Translations under genes and position numbers: made by a program
Shown: positions 1 to 8,417 of the stretch, in pieces
Numbering within the stretch: position 1 is the first letter of the stretch
Layout: each line of letters opens with the position of its first letter
Notes under the pieces: model-generated
Told to the model about the DNA's origin: nothing
Database searches by the model: none
The model's input: only the letters and a program-made list of their open reading frames with translations
Source of the DNA: Planctomycetota bacterium
Lineage (GTDB): Bacteria; Planctomycetota; Planctomycetia; Pirellulales; UBA7805
Reading direction: 5' to 3'
Assembly (NCBI GenBank): GCA_014237955.1
Contig: JABABY010000007.1
Location: 1-30,903 of the forward strand
Length of the DNA: 30,903 nucleotides

Positions 1-1
1 A

Positions 2-1912
2 GCGATCTGCTACCCAGACTCAAGCCCCGATCGAATTAATGCACTGCAAAAAGCCCAAGAAATTCTCGTCTCTTTAGCTGTCGCACAACGTCCTCTCGAG
101 TGGAACAGTCGGGTACATTATCTGGCTTGCTTGCGATTACTGGGCGAAGTCACACTGTTTCATGAGCGCGCTGAGAAGTATCTTGCAGAACAACCTCCCA
201 ATGATATTGGCGCGCGCATACAGATGCAGTTGGCGCGGCAATTTCTTAGGGAGGACAAATTTACACTCGCTATTGAACAGCTCAATGGTGCTCGGCCGAC
301 AGGCCGACACACCCGTGCAGAGTGCGACTTACTGGAGCTGAAAATTTTGCTTACTGCCGCCAAACGTGATGAAACTGAAAATGCGAAGGTATGGCAGCAG
401 CGGGCTACAAATCTGGCTTCCAGTATCGAGCGGGAACATACACCCTACTGGAACCGGCGCGCTGAATCTTTGATTGGACACCACGTTGCCGCAACATCGA
501 TAAAACAAAATGCAGAGATGATTGCCCGCGCTGCTGACGGTCTCTACCGAACGGGAAGAATCGAAGAATCGCTCAATTTGTACGATCGGGCCGCAGAGCG
601 AGCAGTCCGAGAAGGCCATGCAGAGCGAGCACTTCAATTCAGTCATACCGCCGCGATGATTGAACAGACAGAGAAACATTATTTGGCTGCCAGTCAACGC
701 TTTTTGAAAATCGCGCGCTCAACCGACGCACAAGGAGATGCTGCTGAAGCCCATCTTATGGGAATCTATAACTATGCCCAAGCGATCCGCCAGCAATCCG
801 ACCCCGAACTCAAAACATATCTCACGCTACTACAGGAACATCTCACTAGCTGGCCCAAGTCGACCACCGCCAATGCGGCACGACTTTGGCTGGGAAAGAT
901 GTATCAATCAGAGCAGCAGTGGGGCAAGGCGGCAAAGCTGTTTGCAGAGGTCGCACCCTCCAGCAAACAGTTTCCAGGGGCGGTCGCCGGAGCGGCCAGA
1001 TGCTACGAAAAGGACTGTCAGGAACTTTCGAGTCGCCACGATTCCTCCCTACCAGCAAAAGCAACCCGTGCCGCCAACCACCTAGAGCGTGTGGCCCGCA
1101 ATCTACTTCACGGCAAATTGGACCGGTTGAATGTCACAACCGCATTGATCGCCGCAAATACATCAGCGCGGCTGCGCATGCAGTACACCAGCAAGGGCTT
1201 TTCCCAGTCCGAACGACTTCTGCATGATATCTTCAAACATCCTATTAATGAAAATGCAGATTTGCTGGCACAGTTACGCCTTTTACAGGTCTATGCCCTT
1301 GCCGGACAGGCAGGCAGGCAGGCGGAAGCGAAGAAGATCTGTAACAATCTGAAAGTCCCCGATGCCCAACATTTGCTGTGGCTTCTAGAGCGATTCAATA
1401 CCCTGATGGCAACCGTACAAGGAACAGACAGAGTGGCGGTGTCCGATCTTTTTTTAGATTGTTTCGAGCTACTGGAGAAGGAGCAGATTCAAGTCGATAA
1501 CAACAAAACGTTGGAGTTCGAGCTTGGATATGTAACCGCCCTGAAGGCAGTCGGAGATCGTCAACAATCGTTTCCCCGAATCAAAGCCTTGGCCAAAGAC
1601 AATCCAAAAAACGGAAAGATCCAAGCGGCGTATGCCTCGCTCCTATTGGAACAAAGCGACCGCAGTGCGTGGAGCGACGCACTGAAAAAATGGCGTGAAA
1701 TTGAAACCCGCAGCCGCCGAATGTCCCAAGAGTGGTTCGAGGCAAAATATGGTCAAGCCAGGGCCAAATATAAACTTGGGGAAACGCAGCAAGCCGCTCG
1801 TATTATACGCATAACCCAGGTTCTCCACCCCGATCTAGGTGGCGCGGCCATGGCCAAACGCTTTCGCGCCTTGCTTGCTCTCTGTGACGAGAGCTCGCCC
1901 CAACAGAAATAG
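2..1912 (+). CDS. TPR-repeat protein, 5' end outside the window
   Basis: The reading frame is open from base 2 with no stop before the TTG at 131, so the gene almost certainly begins before the window and about 636 residues are visible. The protein is almost entirely helical and rich in Ala, Leu, Arg and Gln. It has repeated tetratricopeptide-like helix pairs, for example around the segments LYRTGRIEESLNLYDRAAER, AARLWLGKMYQSEQQWGKAA and the C-terminal YGQARAKYKLGETQQAARI. TPR arrays are protein-protein interaction scaffolds; no catalytic domain is visible here. No membrane segment is seen in the visible part, but an N-terminal signal or anchor could lie upstream. It ends in TAG and is followed by genes on the opposite strand, so it is the last gene of its transcript. 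TPR architecture is fairly secure; partner and role are unknown. Confidence 0.8.
   Translation, partial: AICYPDSSPDRINALQKAQEILVSLAVAQRPLEWNSRVHYLACLRLLGEVTLFHERAEKYLAEQPPNDIGARIQMQLARQFLREDKFTLAIEQLNGARPTGRHTRAECDLLELKILLTAAKRDETENAKVWQQRATNLASSIEREHTPYWNRRAESLIGHHVAATSIKQNAEMIARAADGLYRTGRIEESLNLYDRAAERAVREGHAERALQFSHTAAMIEQTEKHYLAASQRFLKIARSTDAQGDAAEAHLMGIYNYAQAIRQQSDPELKTYLTLLQEHLTSWPKSTTANAARLWLGKMYQSEQQWGKAAKLFAEVAPSSKQFPGAVAGAARCYEKDCQELSSRHDSSLPAKATRAANHLERVARNLLHGKLDRLNVTTALIAANTSARLRMQYTSKGFSQSERLLHDIFKHPINENADLLAQLRLLQVYALAGQAGRQAEAKKICNNLKVPDAQHLLWLLERFNTLMATVQGTDRVAVSDLFLDCFELLEKEQIQVDNNKTLEFELGYVTALKAVGDRQQSFPRIKALAKDNPKNGKIQAAYASLLLEQSDRSAWSDALKKWREIETRSRRMSQEWFEAKYGQARAKYKLGETQQAARIIRITQVLHPDLGGAAMAKRFRALLALCDESSPQQK
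1307..1322 (+). repeat. CAGG tetranucleotide repeat, four units, inside the TPR gene
   Basis: Four perfect tandem CAGG units, followed by a further C, lie within the TPR coding sequence and encode AGQAGRQA. The unit is not a multiple of three, so gain or loss of one unit would shift the frame. Four units is short for an active phase-variation tract, and this may be chance. Confidence 0.6.
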
Positions 1913-1972
1913 CAGACGCGAGACAAAACAAAAGGCGAGCCGATGCATCGAGTGAGACGCTTCGTCGTGACC

Positions 1973-2446
1973 TTACCAGGGACCCCGAACGTAATAGACC
2001 CCGAATTGGGAGGTGTCGCTCGGCCAGTAGGGGGTGGCTAAAAAACGCTGGCCCGGATTGCCTGCATAAGGACCCGGATATGGGCGACCAAACTGATGGT
2101 AGATACGGGTAAGCCGGGTGTTTCCGACACCCCATCCCATGCTGTATTGCTTTTCAGCGGTTGGAGGAACAACCAATGCAACTGGGCTGCCCCATTGGGT
2201 GTAGTAGTACCCACAATGCCATGGGTAGGCTAACGCAGCCTGACAGCGACGCCCACAGTGTCCGTAATTCATCGCGTACGCAGGGCTTTGAACTCCACCA
2301 CAGGAACTACATGTTGGACCGAATCCCCCTCCAATACATGCCGGGCAGGCAGCCTGTGGATTCATATTTTCCTGCCCATTGGCCGAAAGAATTGATCCAA
2401 AAAAGATCGCTAGCATCATTGCCATACATTGACTTGCTGTTTTCAT
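1973..2446 (-). CDS. Small secreted Cys/Gly/Tyr-rich protein
   Basis: The 157-residue product has a typical N-terminal signal peptide (MKTASQCMAMMLAIFFGSILSANGQ). The mature part is rich in Gly, Tyr, Pro and Cys, with paired cysteines in CPACIGGG, CSSC and CGRRC contexts and a C-terminal half containing VGNTRLTRIYHQFGRPYPGP. The spacing of the cysteines suggests disulfides or metal binding outside the cytoplasm. The ATG at 2446 has a purine-rich AGGAAAAG tract upstream. I recognise this general type as a small secreted protein of Pirellulales, but no function is known to me. It follows another small secreted-protein gene on the same strand, with about 60 bases between them, so the two may be co-transcribed. 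A surface or envelope structural role is only a guess. Confidence 0.75.
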   Translation of the reverse strand: MKTASQCMAMMLAIFFGSILSANGQENMNPQAACPACIGGGFGPTCSSCGGVQSPAYAMNYGHCGRRCQAALAYPWHCGYYYTQWGSPVALVVPPTAEKQYSMGWGVGNTRLTRIYHQFGRPYPGPYAGNPGQRFLATPYWPSDTSQFGVYYVRGPW

Positions 2447-2506
2447 CTTGTGTCTTTTCCTGCTCGAATTCCAATGGCACTCCTAGTAGATGAGTGCGTC
2501 AAACTA

Positions 2507-2857
2507 TCAGTACCACCGGATTTTGGTTCGTACCCCACTGCCGTCAGGATGGATGCGATAATAGGTCCGATGATGCTTGTAGAGCATTTCATGGGGTAGC
2601 AAAGGTTGATATGTCACGTAGGTGTGGCCTACGAGCGGGGGAGTGGGTCGCGGTGAGAGATAGAGTTGTGCGGGAATCCCACCACATCCACCACCAATGT
2701 AGTAGTTGTAAAATAGTTCTTGCTGCTGCACGTTATAGCCACACTGCATGTTGTAACGCCCGTAGGGATCTGCTTCGGCGTCGTTCATGGTGACGAAAAG
2801 CAAGCAGCCCATGAAACAGGCGGCCAACAGAACGCTGCGAGTTAGGGTATGCACCAT
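2507..2857 (-). CDS. Small secreted Tyr/Gly-rich protein
   Basis: The predicted product is 116 residues, with a signal peptide (MVHTLTRSVLLAACFMGCLL, then a probable cleavage after AEA). A short mature domain follows, rich in Tyr, Gly, Pro and His, including NYYIGGGCGGIPAQLYLSPR and a C-terminal HPDGSGVRTKIRWY. The open frame extends upstream to about 3115, but the start at 2857 is preferred. It has an AAGGAG Shine-Dalgarno (2865-2870 on the complement) seven bases before it, and the hydrophobic signal sequence begins directly after it. The neighbouring ATG at 2863 lies too close to that site. The gene lies upstream of the other small secreted-protein gene and resembles it in size and composition without obvious sequence identity. 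No catalytic motif is seen. Function unknown. Confidence 0.7.
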   Translation of the reverse strand: MVHTLTRSVLLAACFMGCLLFVTMNDAEADPYGRYNMQCGYNVQQQELFYNYYIGGGCGGIPAQLYLSPRPTPPLVGHTYVTYQPLLPHEMLYKHHRTYYRIHPDGSGVRTKIRWY

Positions 2858-3209
2858 CTCCATGCTCCTTTTTGTTGATTCGAAAACCATGTGGGTTTGA
2901 TTTGGAATCAATAGAGTCCCGCTGATATCAACCCTTTTGGATCGGGTGTGCGCCTCTAGGACAAGATTCGGTTCGCAATGCTCGTGCGGGTGAATCTTTA
3001 TATGTCGGGAGCGCAAAATTAAGCGGTTAAGGACGAGATCAGGCCCAAAACGGGTGGGAGACTCGCCGGACAATCGGTATAATCCGCAACGGCCGCAAAG
3101 CTTGCCATAAGGCACTCTGCCTCATATCCTCTTCGAGAGAATGGTTCATTGCTGAAGCGGCCTGATGGATCCTGAAAATCAATTCCATTTAATGTTCCAC
3201 TTGTGTTGT

Positions 3210-3215
3210 GGGAGG
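3210..3215 (+). promoter_or_regulatory. Shine-Dalgarno site deciding the top6B start
   Basis: GGGAGG lies seven bases before the TTG at 3223 and overlaps the alternative GTG at 3208. The alternative has no SD of its own, which favours initiation at TTG. Confidence 0.6.
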
Positions 3216-3222
3216 CAAGCGT

Positions 3223-5376
3223 TTGGCAAAGGTCAAAATAAAAAGGAAAAAACGTCCTCCGAAACGTCCGAAGCGCGCGGCAGGCAGAAAAACCGGCTTG
3301 TCAGAAACAGCGCGGAAGAAAAAGACTCGCACTGCGGCAAGCAGCGCCAATGGTTCTGCGAGAAGAATCAATCGCAATGGATCGGCCAGCAAGCGAACGA
3401 GCCCTCGACGGGCCACGGCCAAATCAATGGCGGCGAGCCAGCGTGATATCTCAGTAAGCGAGTTCTTTGCTAAAAATCGTCATCTCCTCGGCTTTGATAA
3501 TCCCCGCAAAGCCCTGCTAACCACAATCAAGGAGGCCGTTGACAATTCACTCGATGCGTGTGAAGAAGCTGGACTTCTTCCGGAAATCTGGGTGCATGTC
3601 GAGGCAACGGGAACCAATCGCTATAAAGTTGGGGTTCAGGACAACGGCCCCGGTATTCTCAAGCGGCAAATCCCGCTGATTTTTGGCAAGTTGCTGTATG
3701 GATCTAAATTCCATCGCCTCCGGATGAGTCGCGGACAGCAGGGCATCGGGATCAGCGCCGCGGGCATGTATGGAGTGCTAACAACCGGTAAACCGGTAAA
3801 AATATCTTCAAAAATTTCAAAGCGAAAACCTATCCACTACTACGAAATTCAGATTGATACCAAAAAGAACAAACCGGAAATTCTCAACGGGCGCGGGGAC
3901 GGCGTTGATATCCCAGCGGGAACCAAAGGTGAGGCGTGGATGACAAAGCATGGGATCGAATGGGTCGCCCGATATGGCGCTGAGCCTACCGATTCGGCTG
4001 CAAAAGAGGTAGTGAGTGGTACGCGTGTGACCATCGAGTTAGAAGCGAAGTACCAGCGAAGACGGGGTAGTGTTGATGAATATCTTGAACAGACCGCCAT
4101 TGCCAATCCCCATGTAACGATCCACTATGTTGATCCTGACGGCGGCTACCGATCATACAACCGTTCAACTGATACTCTCCCCGCAGAACCTAAAGAAATA
4201 AAACCGCATCCTTATGGTGTAGAACTTGGCCGGTTGATTGCGATGCTCAAGGCGTCGGAAGCATCAACGATGTCACAATTTTTGACATCCTCCTTTTCCC
4301 GTGTCAGTCCATCCGTCGCACGCAAGCTTTGCACCGCCGCGGGAATTAAAGTGCGGGCGAGTACTCGGCGGATTGGCCGAGGCGAGGCAGACCACCTTTA
4401 TCAGGCAATCCAACAGACTAAAATTAGCGCACCCAAAACAGACTGCATTGCACCGATTGGCGAAGATCTATTACTCAAAGGATTGCATCAGGTTGTTCCT
4501 GGCGAATTTTATGTGGCCTCCACGCGACCCCCTTCGGTGTATCGTGGCAATCCGTTCCAAATTGAGGTCGCGCTTGCGTATGGTGGCACAACCGTCGCGC
4601 AACGCATTACGCACGAAACTTTGGTGGAGCTGATCCAACAGACAGACTTGCGGACACTCCGGCAATTTTTGATCCATACCTTTAATGGTCTTGGCAGTGA
4701 GGCTGCCGAAAGAATTCTCAAAGAAACAGACCTAGGGACCCGGAAATCCCCCGCAAAACTCAAACCGAAAGAAATTGATCAACTGCACGAGGCCATGCAA
4801 AATGTTAAGCTCGGCGAAGGGCAAACCATGAATGTCCTACGGTATGCCAATCGCGTACCGCTTCAATTTCAGCCAGCCGCTTGTGCCATTACCCAAAGTG
4901 TTCTCGCCGCCAACTGGAGACCCTACGGGTTGAGCCAGTCTCGGGGATCGCTCCCGACCGGGCCGGTCACCCTCATGATTCACATGGCCAGCGTCTGGGT
5001 TCCCTTTACGAGCGAGTCGAAAGAAGCCGTTGCATCCTATCCTGAAATACAAAAAGAACTCAGGCTGGCGATCCAGGCGGTAGGCCGAAAATTGGGTATG
5101 TATCTACGCCGCCGTGTCCGCGTACGCCAGGAGGGGGAACGACGCAGCATCTTCCTTCGTTATCTCGGTGAGGTCGCAACTGCGGTAAGTGAAATCAACG
5201 CCACAGACAGAAGCACTCTTTACAATCAACTTCTCGTGTTGGCAAAAAAGAAGACCGCTGAAGCCGATGTTAAACTCGATAGCCGTGGGCGTCCCATCGA
5301 AGAGGAACTAGACCTTGGTGATAACGTGCTCATTATCGATCCCAACGAGGTGGCGGATAACTTAACGACCAGTTGA
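3223..5376 (+). CDS. top6B: DNA topoisomerase VI subunit B (type IIB, GHKL ATPase subunit)
   Basis: This is the ATP-binding subunit of a type IIB topoisomerase. With subunit A it forms an A2B2 enzyme that passes one DNA duplex through a double-strand break in another. Numbered from the TTG at 3223 (717 residues), the Bergerat ATP fold shows the N-box (EAVDNSLDA, E104/N108), the G1 box (VQDNGPGI, D140) and the G2 box (GQQGIGISAAGMYG, 171-184). The transducer domain carries SESKEAVASYPEI with the expected nucleotide-sensing lysine near residue 600. An H2TH-like stretch lies between. The TTG start is preferred over the GTG at 3208 because GGGAGG (3210-3215) sits seven bases before it. The first ~69 residues are a disordered-looking basic tail with 26 Lys/Arg and one acidic residue, not part of the conserved core. 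top6A follows after 57 bases. Topo VI is standard in archaea and plants and sporadic in bacteria. Confidence 0.96.
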   Translation: MAKVKIKRKKRPPKRPKRAAGRKTGLSETARKKKTRTAASSANGSARRINRNGSASKRTSPRRATAKSMAASQRDISVSEFFAKNRHLLGFDNPRKALLTTIKEAVDNSLDACEEAGLLPEIWVHVEATGTNRYKVGVQDNGPGILKRQIPLIFGKLLYGSKFHRLRMSRGQQGIGISAAGMYGVLTTGKPVKISSKISKRKPIHYYEIQIDTKKNKPEILNGRGDGVDIPAGTKGEAWMTKHGIEWVARYGAEPTDSAAKEVVSGTRVTIELEAKYQRRRGSVDEYLEQTAIANPHVTIHYVDPDGGYRSYNRSTDTLPAEPKEIKPHPYGVELGRLIAMLKASEASTMSQFLTSSFSRVSPSVARKLCTAAGIKVRASTRRIGRGEADHLYQAIQQTKISAPKTDCIAPIGEDLLLKGLHQVVPGEFYVASTRPPSVYRGNPFQIEVALAYGGTTVAQRITHETLVELIQQTDLRTLRQFLIHTFNGLGSEAAERILKETDLGTRKSPAKLKPKEIDQLHEAMQNVKLGEGQTMNVLRYANRVPLQFQPAACAITQSVLAANWRPYGLSQSRGSLPTGPVTLMIHMASVWVPFTSESKEAVASYPEIQKELRLAIQAVGRKLGMYLRRRVRVRQEGERRSIFLRYLGEVATAVSEINATDRSTLYNQLLVLAKKKTAEADVKLDSRGRPIEEELDLGDNVLIIDPNEVADNLTTS

Positions 5377-5433
5377 CCCCAGATATTTCACCATAGCCTC
5401 TCGAAACTCCTAAAAAGGTATTGGAAAGCCGGT

Positions 5434-6597
5434 ATGGCAAAGAAAAAGGTCCGACGAAAAAAGGCCGCTGCCACAAAAACCACTGCTAAGCGGCCCCGCC
5501 TGGAGCAACGGGATCGGAAAACCATACAAGAGCTGGTCGGCATGGCCGATCAAGTTGTCTCTACAGCCCGACGACGGCGCGACCCCCACCTCGACATTCC
5601 GACTCGCAGCCTGTCGAACGTAAAATTCAACCGTCGTAAACGGTTTATCGAAATGGGCAATAACACCAATCGTCGGTTACTGTTCAATCTCTCTCAAGCA
5701 AAAAGTTATATGCAAACCATGTTGGTTGGCAGTGGATGCAAACAATTAATTGAGCAGGGAAAGAATACCAGCATTCGTGGCCTCTATTACATGCTGAAAC
5801 ATACGATTGAAGGCACCAAAGAAAACACCTTCGAGGAACAGTCAGATTGCGATCCCATCATTGAGGACGTCGAAGTCTTTCTCGGCAGTCTCCGTGAAGA
5901 ATTGCATCTCTACGCAGATAAGCGCGGTGAAATGGTGGGGAATCTGCAATTAGAAGACAATGGGGATTTAATCGACTGTTCTCGGATGGGGTCCGGGGGT
6001 TATGGAATTCCATCGATTGTAGAACCGAGTGCTATCAAATTTAAAAAGTGCCGCGCGAAATTCGTACTCCATGTAGAAAAGGGTACCGTATGGCAAAGAT
6101 TTAATGAGGACAAGTTTTGGCGAAAACATAATTGCATTCTGACCCACGGTGCCGGGCAACCGCCAAGGGGCGTGAGACGATTGCTCAACCGCCTCCACAA
6201 CGAACTCGATCTGCCGATTTTTTGCCTGCTCGATAACGATCCCTGGGGATATTATATCTATAGCGTTATTAAACAGGGTTCGATCAATCTCGCCTACGAA
6301 TCGCAGCGGATGGCAATTCCCAAAGCACGCTACATTGGTCTACGGAGCAAGGATTACGAGCGGTGTAATCTTTCGCCAAGTGTTCGTATTGACCTGAATG
6401 ATAATGACCGAAAGCGTGCTCGACAAATTGCAGGGTACCCCTGGTTTGAACACAAAAAGGCTTGGCAAAAAGAAATTGCTCTGATGCTCAAAAATAACTT
6501 CAAGCTGGAGGTGGAATCCCTCATCAGCAAAGATATCAGCTATGTGACAGAGCAGTATGTTCCCGACCGCTTAACAGATAAAGATTGGCTCGATTGA
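5434..6597 (+). CDS. top6A: DNA topoisomerase VI subunit A (Spo11-like cleavage subunit)
   Basis: The 387-residue protein is the DNA-cleaving partner of the subunit encoded upstream. The winged-helix (5Y-CAP) domain contains TSIRGLYYMLKHT, in which Y119 is the expected catalytic tyrosine that attaches to the 5' DNA end. The Toprim domain supplies the metal-binding residues: E215 in LHVEKGTVWQRF and D267/D269 in CLLDNDPWGYYIY. The family signature THGAGQPPRGVRRLLNRLH precedes the acidic pair. All key residues are intact, so an active enzyme is expected. The N-terminal 30 residues are strongly basic (MAKKKVRRKKAAATKTTAKR), echoing the basic tail of subunit B. Length is close to archaeal Top6A. 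The gene ends 36 bases before the end of a convergent protease gene. Relaxation or decatenation of DNA is the known family activity; why this bacterium keeps it is not visible. Confidence 0.96.
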   Translation: MAKKKVRRKKAAATKTTAKRPRLEQRDRKTIQELVGMADQVVSTARRRRDPHLDIPTRSLSNVKFNRRKRFIEMGNNTNRRLLFNLSQAKSYMQTMLVGSGCKQLIEQGKNTSIRGLYYMLKHTIEGTKENTFEEQSDCDPIIEDVEVFLGSLREELHLYADKRGEMVGNLQLEDNGDLIDCSRMGSGGYGIPSIVEPSAIKFKKCRAKFVLHVEKGTVWQRFNEDKFWRKHNCILTHGAGQPPRGVRRLLNRLHNELDLPIFCLLDNDPWGYYIYSVIKQGSINLAYESQRMAIPKARYIGLRSKDYERCNLSPSVRIDLNDNDRKRARQIAGYPWFEHKKAWQKEIALMLKNNFKLEVESLISKDISYVTEQYVPDRLTDKDWLD

Positions 6598-6633
6598 GCA
6601 GCGAAAGTTTTTGGGGAAACGGGACCTTCTGCG

Positions 6634-7557
6634 TCAGGAGTCGAATTTAAAAAGTCGCAAGCCGCAGAGTACCAACGAAAAGGCTCCGATCGTGGCCAAA
6701 AATGTCTTGAACTGGTCTGCCGGCGTGCTGCCGAAGACTTTTGTTAACAGCCAGGACCATTGCCAGTGTTCTGGGGACCATGTGGACCGGGCAGATGTCG
6801 GAAGCCCTCCAGAACGAACTGAGGGTGTAGAAGAAGGATTGATCGCAGCCACTGCGGGCTGCAAAGAGTTTCCACGAACTGGCACCAGCCGGCCACTATC
6901 GCGCCCATGGGCAAATTGCTCCGTCTGATTCCGATGGAGCGTTTGATGCACATCGACGAGAAACAAATCAACACGGCCACAAAAGCTCCCCACGGTATGC
7001 CCCTTTTTTGCGCCTAAAAGAACGCCCGCCAGTTCCCCCCGAGCATTAAAGATAGGGCCTCCGGAATCTCCTTGACGGGCCTCCGCTGAGAGTTCGAGCA
7101 TTTCAAATGGATGTTTTTTCCCGGGAGCCACATATTGCGTACAGCGGCCGGTCACTGCGCGATATGAACCGTTGCCGTAACCGGCAATGGTAAGCTCTTC
7201 TCCTCGCTGCGGCGAGTCCGTTGAGATTTTGACCGCCTTAGCCTGTGGTCGCCAGATTCCAATTGCGGCTAAGTCCCAGTCTTCGTCGAGCTTCATCACG
7301 GTACCTTGTGACCGGAACCCATCAGGGAAGATCACTTCGACCGAATCCTGGGCATCGCGCACCACATGCCAATTGGTGATGACAATTCCATATTTGTTCG
7401 TCACATGTACCAAGGTGCCCGATCCCATGGATGTCATATTTTCCGAAGAGGCAACCACACGAACCACTGCAGGATGTGGACGCTGCTGTACCCGTTCTGC
7501 GGAAGATGCATTCTTCGTCGGTGCTGAAGATTGTGGGATTTTGCGCTGACCGCGCAC
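6634..7557 (-). CDS. Trypsin-like serine protease with C-terminal membrane anchor
   Basis: This 307-residue protein is a chymotrypsin-fold (S1) protease of the HtrA-like type without a PDZ domain. The triad is complete: H64 in ITNWHVV, D95 in DEDWDLAAIG and S165 in RQGDSGGPIF. The N-terminal ~35 residues (MRGQRKIPQSSAPTKNASSA) are polar and show no signal peptide. After the protease domain comes a ~90-residue low-complexity linker, then a single hydrophobic segment at 285-303 (TFLATIGAFSLVLCGLRLF) almost at the C-terminus, so it looks tail-anchored. The GTG start is well supported by AGGAG (7563-7567 on the complement) five bases away and an in-frame stop just upstream. The gene converges on top6A. 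Orientation in the membrane and substrate are unknown; the lack of a signal peptide leaves open a cytoplasm-facing catalytic domain. Confidence 0.88.
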   Translation of the reverse strand: MRGQRKIPQSSAPTKNASSAERVQQRPHPAVVRVVASSENMTSMGSGTLVHVTNKYGIVITNWHVVRDAQDSVEVIFPDGFRSQGTVMKLDEDWDLAAIGIWRPQAKAVKISTDSPQRGEELTIAGYGNGSYRAVTGRCTQYVAPGKKHPFEMLELSAEARQGDSGGPIFNARGELAGVLLGAKKGHTVGSFCGRVDLFLVDVHQTLHRNQTEQFAHGRDSGRLVPVRGNSLQPAVAAINPSSTPSVRSGGLPTSARSTWSPEHWQWSWLLTKVFGSTPADQFKTFLATIGAFSLVLCGLRLFKFDS

Positions 7558-7922
7558 TGTAGCTCCTGGCTTTCACAATCCCCCAGGAGTGCAAAGTTGC
7601 GCGGGGCTTCTGGCGCAAGTTATCAGAATAAAAAAGCTTGCTATCAGGAATGTACGACTGTGACGGAACAAGAAGAAGCGACCTCGAAAGAACGAGAACA
7701 GGCCGCGGTCCGTCGCGCTGGATGGATAGTCCAATAGGTGGACCTGCCATCATGGCATGATCCACTCCTATCTGATCGTCAAAAACAACGTGGAAAAATG
7801 TAGTTTTTTAGTAACGGCCGTATTCTTTACCGAGACCCTACAGGCCTTGGTATCCTGATCGATACAACCGGAGTAAATCGTAGAAAAAGCGCCCTTCGAG
7901 GATGAAGGCGTCCCCAAAGACC
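7558..7922. other. Intergenic stretch, no gene recognised
   Basis: These 365 bases separate two minus-strand genes. The short open frames on either strand look like chance frames with atypical composition, and no tRNA-like or strong hairpin structure was seen. The promoter of the protease gene should lie here, but no convincing -35/-10 pair stood out. Confidence 0.4.
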
Positions 7923-8417
7923 TCATGGGGAAAACGATTTTCCCGAAGAGCGGCGGCGAAGACAAACGAAGATCCAAAGCGTGCCAATGATTCCGAGGGC
8001 ACAGATTGCCGTAAGCAAGACTCCTCTGGGCGAGGATTGTGAGTCTTTGGTGGGCTCTCTCTGGACACTTGCCAGCAGCATCTTCGGATCGCCATAAAAA
8101 ATCGATCCTTCCTGAAGAGGAAATTTGGCGGGGATAAATTCTTCCCAATCGGCGACTGCCCGCTCAAAAGTGTTCTCATTGACAGCCCTGAGCGATATAG
8201 CGCTTTTTGCAGTAACGTTCAACGCATCGGACCGTTGTGCCTCAAATATTGGAGGCAAGGCATCATTCCTGTGATGGGATGGTGGTGCGACAATACCGAG
8301 GGGATCGAGAAGGGTATCCTGCAGTGGATTGGCATCATCCGCAAATCCATTTGCAATAATGGGCGGAAACAACAACACCATAGCGAGTAGCGTGGAAAAG
8401 AGATTGAAAAGATCCAT
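7923..8417 (-). CDS. Small single-pass membrane protein, function unknown
   Basis: The predicted 164-residue protein starts at the ATG at 8417. It has an N-terminal signal sequence (MDLFNLFSTLLAMVLLFPPI), an extracytoplasmic domain of about 100 residues containing AVADWEEFIPAKFPLQEG, and a C-terminal membrane segment (GVLLTAICALGIIGTLWIFV) followed by a basic tail (CLRRRSSGKSF). That is a type I membrane topology. The open frame begins twelve codons earlier at a TTG, but the signal peptide fits better from the ATG; neither start has a Shine-Dalgarno. I do not recognise a family. Two other minus-strand frames overlap parts of it but lack signal or membrane logic. It lies upstream of the protease gene on the same strand, separated by 365 bases. 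Confidence 0.55.
   Translation of the reverse strand: MDLFNLFSTLLAMVLLFPPIIANGFADDANPLQDTLLDPLGIVAPPSHHRNDALPPIFEAQRSDALNVTAKSAISLRAVNENTFERAVADWEEFIPAKFPLQEGSIFYGDPKMLLASVQREPTKDSQSSPRGVLLTAICALGIIGTLWIFVCLRRRSSGKSFSP

Noticed and set aside
3208..3222. GTG at 3208 as the top6B start
   Set aside because: It has no SD and lies over the GGGAGG that fits the TTG at 3223; only five residues differ.
3223..6597. Topo VI genes as part of a phage-defence or MORC-type system
   Set aside because: Both subunits are complete and canonical, no nuclease, helicase or toxin gene is adjacent, and the neighbours are ordinary chromosomal genes.
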